Assembly: GCA_910589385.1 (NCBI GenBank)
Contig: CAJUTU010000060.1
Span: forward strand, 1-19,923
Direction: 5' to 3'
From: an uncultured Lachnospiraceae bacterium
GTDB lineage: Bacteria; Bacillota; Clostridia; Lachnospirales; Lachnospiraceae
Length of the DNA: 19,923 nucleotides
This document shows positions 14,347 through 19,923 of this stretch, in pieces. The translations under genes were made by a program, and so were the position numbers. Below the pieces are notes generated by a model, which saw only the letters and a list, made by a program, of their open reading frames with translations, was not told the origin of the DNA and made no database searches. Every line of letters starts with the position of its first letter. Position 1 is the stretch's first letter.

Positions 14347-15023
14347 ACTGCCACCGTCCTCTCCAAAACAAAATACATAACCGTGACAGCAATGGCCGCC
14401 ACACACATGATCCAGTCTCTTTTTCGGAATAAAAGCTTTCTTCGGCAGCTATGGACTCCCGGATTGGAAATCCCCCTGCTTTCCGCAGATGCCGCCAGCT
14501 CCTCCGCAATTCTGGAAGAACGGAAGATTACCGGTGTTACAATGTACTCCATAGCGTCCAGCGGATGCCTCCATGACAACAATTTCCGCAGGCGCAGGGA
14601 AGCAAACACATCGGAAAATTCACTTCGTATCGTCGGAAAAAAGCGCAGCGTAAATGTGACGGGCAACGCAATCCCGTTCGGGGCATGGATTTTCTTAAAT
14701 ACAGCCACCACTTCCCCCGGAGGCATACCTAAAACGGGCTGTGCAGCCATAACCATCATCAAAATACGAAGTATCATAAACAGAAACATTTCCGGCATCA
14801 GAAATGTAACCCCATTTCCATCTGAATACAGGCGGAGTACGATAAACACACAGCACACAACAAAATATTTTACTGTCTGCCTGTAAAATCCCTGAATCAA
14901 TAGATATATGCACAGAAGCCCTAACAGTGTATATATCAAAATGTCGCTTGTGAGCACTGCCACAAGCGACATCATGAGGACTATGACAAGCAGTTTCGTT
15001 CTGAAGTCAAATTTTATGCCCAT
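14343..15023 (-). CDS. ECF transporter membrane coupling protein (EcfT, CbiQ-like)
   Basis: 226 residues from the ATG at 15023 (four bases after the S-component stop); a GTG at 15044 would add seven residues, and neither start has a strong ribosome site. Membrane helices lie at about 10-45, 52-66, 77-95 and 205-222. The cytosolic coupling helices carry LRFFPTIRSEF at 126-136 and RIAEELAASAESRG at 171-184, the EcfT-type Ala/Ser-Arg-Gly motif that grips the ATPases. It links the S component to the double ATPase. The cassette has a dedicated single S component next to it, so it is probably a group-I (dedicated) ECF system. Confidence 0.9.
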   Translation of the reverse strand: MGIKFDFRTKLLVIVLMMSLVAVLTSDILIYTLLGLLCIYLLIQGFYRQTVKYFVVCCVFIVLRLYSDGNGVTFLMPEMFLFMILRILMMVMAAQPVLGMPPGEVVAVFKKIHAPNGIALPVTFTLRFFPTIRSEFSDVFASLRLRKLLSWRHPLDAMEYIVTPVIFRSSRIAEELAASAESRGISNPGVHSCRRKLLFRKRDWIMCVAAIAVTVMYFVLERTVAV

Positions 15024-15027
15024 AGTC

Positions 15028-15633
15028 TTATCTGATTGCCCCACTCTTTCTGAAATGTTTTACGATCAGCTTATTGCTGATCATACAGCCTAAAACAGCA
15101 AGAACAGCAGTAGCCACCAAACTCAACAGTACCCACTTGGGGTCGGTATAATACTGGGTTTGAATCTGAACCTGTTCCTCGCTGACGCCGGTAGCAAGAA
15201 ACGCATCCTTAAAGAACCATATCTCCGACATACCATGCGCAGCCCGGACAAGTGCCGTAATAACCCACGAAACAGAAACTCTTTTAATGTCGTGGTAGCT
15301 GTCCTTTCCCCACATGGAAAGCTCGGCGATAATGCCACCGCCTAAAAACCATGGAATCATAAAAGGCCCCATCATCAAACCGGCAATGACAGCCCACATA
15401 ATGTTATAAACCAGCGCAGGGCCGTGTTTGCCAACTTTCATACTCATATAAACATAAAACGGGGCAAGTATGAAACCGGCGCCAGCAGCATTGAAAATCA
15501 TAGAATAAAACAGAGAAGCGCCGGTAAGCATAGAATACGCCATAAACACAACAAACATAATGGCACAGAAAATGCCTATGGTTGCCGCATCTTTGACAGA
15601 AAACTTTGTGGATACTGATTTTTCTTTTTCCAT
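15028..15633 (-). CDS. MptD/Trep_Strep-family ECF S component
   Basis: A 201-residue integral membrane protein with about five to six hydrophobic helices (roughly 14-34, 42-62, 74-98, 118-135 and 168-188), matching the Trep_Strep conserved membrane family now described as MptD-type ECF substrate-binding components. It starts at the ATG at 15633 behind GGAGG; a longer frame to 15780 begins with TTG inside the promoter and is rejected. It is the first gene of the S-T-A cassette and would capture the substrate. The family's substrates are mostly not established; its repeated partnership with DtxR, AraC and ABC pairs points to metal-chelate uptake. Regulatory elements lie at 15664-15679 and 15737-15799. 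Confidence 0.88.
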   Translation of the reverse strand: MEKEKSVSTKFSVKDAATIGIFCAIMFVVFMAYSMLTGASLFYSMIFNAAGAGFILAPFYVYMSMKVGKHGPALVYNIMWAVIAGLMMGPFMIPWFLGGGIIAELSMWGKDSYHDIKRVSVSWVITALVRAAHGMSEIWFFKDAFLATGVSEEQVQIQTQYYTDPKWVLLSLVATAVLAVLGCMISNKLIVKHFRKSGAIR

Positions 15634-15663
15634 TTCGGAAATCCTCCTTTTTGTCTTACAGTA

Positions 15664-15679
15664 GTTAGCCAATTCTAAC
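15664..15679. promoter_or_regulatory. Palindromic operator (GTTAG-N6-CTAAC) in the ECF leader
   Basis: GTTAG at 15664-15668, CCAATT, then CTAAC at 15675-15679, a perfect inverted repeat with 6-base spacing, flanked by TA and C exactly as at the araC site (TAGTTAG-N6-CTAACC). It lies about 31 bases upstream of the S-component ATG and about 58 bases downstream of the inferred -10 at 15742-15737, so it would act as a roadblock, or the unit may have a second start near it. Confidence 0.68.
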
Positions 15680-15736
15680 CTATGGACCAAAAAATAAGCC
15701 AGGTAAGCTGTTTCCTGCTTTTTTCTGACAGAGGAT

Positions 15737-15799
15737 ATTTTAGAGCAAATCAGACTTTTTCGCCACTCCAAAAAGTTCAATTCCTATCCATTTGGACAC
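15737..15799 (-). promoter_or_regulatory. ECF operon promoter with AraC-type two-part element
   Basis: On the minus strand: GTGTC (15799-15795), TGGATAG (15790-15784), TTTGGAGTGGC (15772-15762), 19 bases, then the -10 TAAAAT (15742-15737). Blocks and gaps match the ABC promoter (12798-12859); the only shift is one base between TGGATAG and TTTGGAGTGGC. The outer blocks lie inside the last codons of the AraC gene, so the activator would bind the end of its own coding sequence to drive the next genes. Confidence 0.68.
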
Positions 15800-16823
15800 T
15801 CTTTCTCAAAGCGGTAGGTGGAATACCATAAACACTCTTAAATGCAGACGTGAATTTATTTGGATTCTCATATCCTATTTTTGCAGCAATCTCTGTAATC
15901 GACAAGACTGACTCTTTCAGCATCCGTTCTGCCACTTGTAACCGATATGTCCGAAGATATGCATAAATGGAAGAACCGTACACCCCGCGAAAACACCTTT
16001 TCAGAGCAGTAGGCGATATGTGAAATCTCTGTGCCAACTGTTCAATAGTAAAATGCGATGTCAAGTCAGTCGTGATAAATGCAGCAATTTCTTTAATCAA
16101 TTTAACCTGGCTGCTACTATAATAATCTGTCTGTACCACTTCTTCTTCCGCATCAAGGTCACTTAAAAAAAGCAGCAGTTCTAATATTTTAACTTTCATA
16201 TAGCCTGCTTTTCGCTTCTCTCTGACATGGTACATTTCTGAAAAAATATGTTCCACTGACGGATTTGCCCGCATAATACAACAGCGGTTTTCTTCACAAA
16301 TATATGTATGAATTTTCTCTAAGTCAATACCCAACATTTCCATAATGGAACGAATCTCTGGTATTATCTCATCCAAATTAATAACAACAGTAATCCCATG
16401 ATAATGGTTCAACGGGAATGATGAATACGATTTTTTACGCGTCAGCGAACCAATCGCCAAATCCCCCTGTGCCATATAGCAACAACTGTTTTCACCAAAA
16501 CTACACTCATACCGCCCTTCACGACAATGATTTATTTCAATTATGTTTTTTGCCGTAGACTGTTTCTGGTTACAGTACGCTGTATGCATATCGTTGTAAA
16601 AAAGTTCTATTCCTGCAAAGACCGAATAACAGGTAATTTCTCCCGTCCCCGTTTCATTTTCAAACTGAAACTTTGTACACGCAGATGTAGATTTTTGGGT
16701 TATAAGCGCTGTACCATATAAATCAATTCCATGAAAAGAATCATTCTTCTTTGTTTGTATAATATTATCGCTTAGGGTTGAACCGGCTAAAACCATAGCT
16801 GCCATTTCATATGTGCTATTCAT
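15777..16823 (-). CDS. AraC-family transcriptional regulator of the transport locus
   Basis: 348 residues. The C-terminal AraC domain spans about 240-342 with two helix-turn-helix units (FTIEQLAQRFHISPTALKRC near 258-277, LSITEIAAKIGYENPNKFTS near 307-326) and the closing GIPPTALRK. The N-terminal 230 residues are a sensor or dimer domain with ten cysteines (49, 65, 84, 100, 107, 114, 115, 176, 181, 182), unusual for the family. AAGGAGGAG precedes the ATG at 16823. It is divergent in role from the DtxR-like repressor: a YbtA/PchR-type activator of metal-chelate uptake is the nearest known arrangement. Its promoter is near-consensus with a palindromic operator at the start site, so it is probably controlled by the metalloregulator. 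No terminator separates it from the S-component gene. Confidence 0.92.
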   Translation of the reverse strand: MNSTYEMAAMVLAGSTLSDNIIQTKKNDSFHGIDLYGTALITQKSTSACTKFQFENETGTGEITCYSVFAGIELFYNDMHTAYCNQKQSTAKNIIEINHCREGRYECSFGENSCCYMAQGDLAIGSLTRKKSYSSFPLNHYHGITVVINLDEIIPEIRSIMEMLGIDLEKIHTYICEENRCCIMRANPSVEHIFSEMYHVREKRKAGYMKVKILELLLFLSDLDAEEEVVQTDYYSSSQVKLIKEIAAFITTDLTSHFTIEQLAQRFHISPTALKRCFRGVYGSSIYAYLRTYRLQVAERMLKESVLSITEIAAKIGYENPNKFTSAFKSVYGIPPTALRKSVQMDRN

Positions 16824-16844
16824 AGAATCTCCTCCTTGCTTGTA

Positions 16845-16860
16845 GTTAGTTATATCTAAC
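16845..16860. promoter_or_regulatory. Palindromic operator (GTTAG-N6-CTAAC) at the araC start site
   Basis: GTTAG at 16845-16849, TTATAT, then CTAAC at 16856-16860. It begins seven bases downstream of the -10 hexamer and so covers the transcription start of the AraC gene. A strong promoter blocked by a palindrome at its start is the classical repressor layout. Confidence 0.72.
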
Positions 16861-16867
16861 CATTATA

Positions 16868-16896
16868 AGTATAAGCAAATTAAAACGCTTTGTCAA
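16868..16896 (-). promoter_or_regulatory. Sigma-A promoter of the AraC gene
   Basis: On the minus strand TTGACA (16896-16891), a 17-base spacer, and TATACT (16873-16868), near consensus for the housekeeping sigma factor. The transcript would start near 16861 and have a leader of about 40 bases to the ATG at 16823. Unlike the two transport promoters it needs no activator. Confidence 0.8.
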
Positions 16897-16994
16897 GTGT
16901 GTGGGAAAGCATCACTGATAATACTCCTTAAAAATAATAGAGGCTTTATGTAGTCACACCGTCTTTACTATACTCCGCATCATTTTTGCGGAAT

Positions 16995-17034
16995 AATACC
17001 CTCCAGCACCTATGAGTAAGCTGTGGAGGGTATT
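16995..17034. repeat. 11-bp inverted repeat between the second ABC pair and araC
   Basis: AATACCCTCCA at 16995-17005 is the exact reverse complement of TGGAGGGTATT at 17024-17034, with an 18-base loop that can extend the stem by AGC/GCT. A smaller stem (TCCGCA 16975-16980 with TGCGGA 16987-16992) adjoins it. It lies downstream of the second ABC pair, where a terminator is expected, but neither strand shows a T-run, so its role is open. The rest of the 262-base gap holds the araC promoter. Confidence 0.5.
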
Positions 17035-17085
17035 CCCTATACCTTTATCTCCGTTTCATTTCTAAATACAAACTAAATGCCCTTC

Positions 17086-18822
17086 TTATTCCATCGCCCA
17101 ATTCTGGCTCTGCGTCTGGAGCTTCACCATGCGGGCATAGATGCCATCCTTTTTCAAGAGCGTATCGGAACTGCCCTGCTCCGCCACTTTGCCTTCCGAA
17201 AGGACGACAATCTGATCCGCCCCGGCAACGGTACGCATACGATGGGCAATAATCATAACCGTCTTATTCTCAATCAGCCTTGACAACGATTCCTGAATCA
17301 ACGTCTCATTTTCCACGTCAAGGCTTGCCGTCGCCTCGTCCAGCAGGATGATCGGGGCATTCTTCAGAAACGCCCTGGCAATCGAGATACGCTGGCGTTC
17401 CCCGCCTGACAGCTCGCAGCCGTTCTCACCAATCAGTGTATTCCACTTGTCCGGGAGCTTCTCCGCAAATTCGTCCACGTTGGCAAGCCTCGCCGCCTCA
17501 ATCACCTCCGTATCGGTCGCATCTTTTCGCCCCAGGCGGATATTCTCCATGACCGTATTGTTAAACAGCGTCACATCCTGGAACACGATGGAATACAGGG
17601 ACATCAGCGATTCCGGGTCAATTTTCGATATATCCATACCGCCTACCGTGATCCTCCCCTTCTGGATATCCCAGAACCTTGAGGCAAGGCGGGAAACCGT
17701 CGTCTTTCCGCCGCCGGAAGGCCCGACCAGAGCAGTGACCTGCCCCTGCTTTGCGGTAAAGGACACATCTTTTAAGACCGTTTCCCCGCTGTTATAGGAA
17801 AATCCCACATGGTCAAAGGCAATGTCATATCCTCTGTTTGTCAGCTTCTCTGCGCCTTCCTGTTCCGGGTGGCTCAAAATTTCATCCATCCTCCTGCACT
17901 GGATATTCCTTATCATGATAATTGCACTCAGGTTATCCAATGCGGCGATCAGCGGGTCATATACACGGGAAACCAGGATCATAAAGGCAAAGAACGTAAG
18001 CAGGGTAATTTTACCGTCTGCTAACAACGCGCCTCCCGCCAGCACAGTCGTAGCGATGCCTACTTTAAGCACCATGCGCCCGCAGGTATGGAATACCGCA
18101 TTGGTAAGTTCACCAATCACCGTATACTTCTCCACATCCTTTATTTTTCTGTCCAGCCCTTTCAGGTACCCCTCCTCCGCATTATTTGCTTTCAGGTCGC
18201 GCAGCGTTTCCAGGCATTCCTGTATGCCGTCCGAACACGCAATGGACACCTCGTTTACCTTTTCCTGCCTGCTGCGCATGACTCCCGCCGATGCCAGTAT
18301 AATTCCGAAGGAGACAGGCAGCACCCACAGGGAGGCGAGCGCCATGCGCCAGTCGAAGATAAAGAGCCCTGCCGCAATCAAAAGGGTGGAAATAAGCGAG
18401 CCTATAAATTCCGGCACCCAATGGGATAATCCGCCCTCTAATGTCGCACAGTCCGACATTAGAACCGTTGTCAGGTCGGACAGATCTTTTTTTCCGAAAA
18501 AGGACAGGGGGATCTTCCGCAGCTTCTCCGCAAGGGAAAGCCTGCGCACACCGCTCTCCACATAGGTGGCGAAAAAGGTGGCGTTGTACTGGATATAATA
18601 TGTCAGCATAATGAGTCCGAGGGCAATGACCAGACCTGCGATGTAAAATGTACTTTTCCCCTCCGGGATGCCCCCATCCAGCAGGTCACCGATGAGGTTA
18701 TATAACAGCACCACCGGAACCATCAGGGAAAGATTATGCAGGATGCAGGCGAAAAATGCCTTTACCATGTCCTTTGCGCCCTTGTCAGACAGGGCAAACG
18801 TGTGCTTTAACTTTTCATGCAT
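17086..18822 (-). CDS. Second ABC pair, downstream half-transporter
   Basis: 578 residues, paralogous along its whole length to the product of 9084-10838 (same LSDxGAKD start, LRxxPLxFFxxxDLSDLT coupling region, GIQECLET helix and C-terminal LQTxSxNW end). Membrane domain about 20-310; Walker A GPSGGGKTT at 367-375, signature LSGGE at 471-475, Walker B IILLDEA at 491-497, switch His527. The start is the ATG at 18822, which overlaps the upstream stop (ATGCATGA, 8 bases) behind AAGGTAGG. A GTG at 18831 is less likely. Higher GC than the first pair. Probably heterodimeric with the upstream gene; uptake or export of a related substrate. Confidence 0.92.
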   Translation of the reverse strand: MHEKLKHTFALSDKGAKDMVKAFFACILHNLSLMVPVVLLYNLIGDLLDGGIPEGKSTFYIAGLVIALGLIMLTYYIQYNATFFATYVESGVRRLSLAEKLRKIPLSFFGKKDLSDLTTVLMSDCATLEGGLSHWVPEFIGSLISTLLIAAGLFIFDWRMALASLWVLPVSFGIILASAGVMRSRQEKVNEVSIACSDGIQECLETLRDLKANNAEEGYLKGLDRKIKDVEKYTVIGELTNAVFHTCGRMVLKVGIATTVLAGGALLADGKITLLTFFAFMILVSRVYDPLIAALDNLSAIIMIRNIQCRRMDEILSHPEQEGAEKLTNRGYDIAFDHVGFSYNSGETVLKDVSFTAKQGQVTALVGPSGGGKTTVSRLASRFWDIQKGRITVGGMDISKIDPESLMSLYSIVFQDVTLFNNTVMENIRLGRKDATDTEVIEAARLANVDEFAEKLPDKWNTLIGENGCELSGGERQRISIARAFLKNAPIILLDEATASLDVENETLIQESLSRLIENKTVMIIAHRMRTVAGADQIVVLSEGKVAEQGSSDTLLKKDGIYARMVKLQTQSQNWAME

Positions 18823-19923
18823 TTGAAACACCTACCTTCCATTTTGCCGCTTTGTTGTACTGCCTCCACATTTCGGCGTACAAACCGTCTTGGTCCTTAA
18901 GCTGACCGTGTGTGCCTGTATCCGCAATCTTCCCGTCTTTGATTACCACAATCCTGTCTGCACCGGTAACCGTGGAAAGCCTGTGGGCGATCATCAGCAC
19001 GGTCTTTCCCTTTGCAAGCACAGAAAACGCCGCCTGTACCTTTGCCTCATTGTCCGGGTCAGCAAAAGCGGTCGCCTCGTCCAGTATCAAAACCGGTGCG
19101 CTTTTCAGCATTACCCTCGCAATGGAGATACGCTGCTGCTCCCCACCCGACAGATACACGCCTTTTGCACCCACCACCGTATCCACGCCCTGCGGCAGTT
19201 TCTCAAGGATATCGTCGCATTGCGCGTCATGGAGGGCTTTCAGGATTTCTTCGCGGGAAGCGTCCGGTTTCGCCATCCTTACATTTTCCAGGATAGATGT
19301 TTTCAAAAGTTTAGAATCTTGAAAAACAAAAGATACCGTATCCATCAGTTCTTCTTTTGGGATATCTTTTACATTGACACCGCCGATTTTCACGCTGCCG
19401 CTGTTTACATCCCAGAACCTTGCCACGATGCTGGCAAGGGTGGTCTTTCCTCCGCCTGACGGTCCCACAAAAGCAACGTGTTCGCCCGGCTTAATCGTGA
19501 GAGATATATTTTCCAGCGCGTTCCTCTCAGCGTCCTTATACCGGAAGGAAACCCCGGAAAGTTCCACGGAATTGTCCTTCGGATGTTTCAGATGATCTGT
19601 TTCTGGCAGCGGCTCCATTTCCAGGATGCTGTCAATGCGGGACATGGCATCCGCCACGATCAGCTTATTCTCGCTGGCATACATGATTTTTGTCAGCGTC
19701 AGCGTAATGATCGGCGTGATAATGATGTAATATATCAGGTTCAGTAAAAACTCGTTTGTCACCCCGCCCGATGCCATCACCAATGCCGCTGCAACCAGTA
19801 CCGCAAAAATCCCGTTTACCAGCGTGGTGTAGCACATCATGGGGAAACGCAGGTCTTTTGTATAGGCAATCACCCATTTCTCATAATTGTCGATGGCTTC
19901 CTTGAACCGCCTGAAAGAGAACA
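18815..19923 (-). CDS. Second ABC pair, upstream half-transporter (cut by window end)
   Basis: About 369 C-terminal residues of an ABC half-transporter; the frame runs on past the right edge (FSFRRFKEAIDNYEKWVIAY aligns with IYSFKNFHAAIEEYQKFASG of the first pair), so roughly 220-250 N-terminal residues are missing. It keeps the last membrane helices and a full ATPase domain: Walker A GPSGGGKTT, signature YLSGGEQQR, Walker B VLILDEA, D-loop TAFAD as in its paralogue at 10831-12684, and the switch motif MIAHRLST. The overlap with the next gene shows they are an operon. Promoter and control are outside the window. Confidence 0.92.
   Translation of the reverse strand, partial: FSFRRFKEAIDNYEKWVIAYTKDLRFPMMCYTTLVNGIFAVLVAAALVMASGGVTNEFLLNLIYYIIITPIITLTLTKIMYASENKLIVADAMSRIDSILEMEPLPETDHLKHPKDNSVELSGVSFRYKDAERNALENISLTIKPGEHVAFVGPSGGGKTTLASIVARFWDVNSGSVKIGGVNVKDIPKEELMDTVSFVFQDSKLLKTSILENVRMAKPDASREEILKALHDAQCDDILEKLPQGVDTVVGAKGVYLSGGEQQRISIARVMLKSAPVLILDEATAFADPDNEAKVQAAFSVLAKGKTVLMIAHRLSTVTGADRIVVIKDGKIADTGTHGQLKDQDGLYAEMWRQYNKAAKWKVGVSNA

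Noticed and set aside
13723..14886. 387-codon plus-strand frame opposite the ECF genes
   Set aside because: Antisense to two conserved genes (EcfA, EcfT), no ribosome site, no family features.
15028..15780. Longer start for the S component at a TTG at 15780
   Set aside because: The extra 49 residues would run through the promoter and operator region and lack a ribosome site; the ATG at 15633 has GGAGG.
16995..17034. Inverted repeat considered as an intrinsic terminator
   Set aside because: No T-run follows the stem on either strand; kept only as an inverted repeat.

Overview
The window looks like chromosome from a gut-type Gram-positive Clostridia, most likely Lachnospiraceae. The grounds are consensus AGGAGG ribosome sites, a mobile-element helicase and serine-recombinase relic of the kind common in that family, a Gly/Pro/Met-rich secreted lipoprotein esterase, and an MptD/Trep_Strep-type ECF transporter. 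The assignment is by gene style, not by a database match. Nearly all real genes lie on the minus strand; the one clear exception is a PIN-domain gene.

Left part (1-3860) is a decayed mobile element. It holds a candidate transfer-origin palindrome (76-104), a RepA-like AAA ATPase interrupted by one in-frame TAG (165-1244), a doubtful small basic ORF, an AT-rich plus-strand cargo gene for a 561-residue PIN-like nuclease with three C-terminal repeats (1757-3442), a 52-codon relic of a large serine recombinase (3536-3691), and a block of about 21-bp repeats that may be an IS terminus (3714-3801).

Middle part (3862-8196) is a three-gene sensing and secretion unit: an OmpR-type response regulator, an overlapping histidine kinase, and a lipoprotein tannase/feruloyl-esterase-like hydrolase. 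The promoters of the regulator gene and of the esterase gene share direct repeats containing ATTGA with an 11-bp period, placed just upstream of the -10. This makes the esterase the probable target of the two-component system.

Right part (8264-16896) is a coherent transport locus, read on the minus strand in this order: AraC regulator; ECF S component, EcfT and double EcfA; a YbtPQ/IrtAB-like ABC half-transporter pair; a DtxR-family metalloregulator carrying the DtxR-style Cys ligand; and a winged-helix orphan response-regulator-like protein, closed by a terminator at 8223-8254. Three palindromes of the form GTTAG-N6-YTAAC sit at or downstream of the AraC, S-component and ABC promoters. A second two-part element (TTTGGAGTGGC plus TGGATAG and GTGTC) occurs at exactly the same distance from the -10 in the S-component and ABC promoters. 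The simplest model is a cascade: metal-loaded DtxR-like protein represses araC and the transport operons through the palindromes, and the AraC protein activates the two transport promoters. Iron, siderophore or haem uptake is the best guess for the substrate, but this is inference.

The far right (17086-19923) holds a second, divergent copy of the same ABC pair, with its upstream gene cut by the window end.
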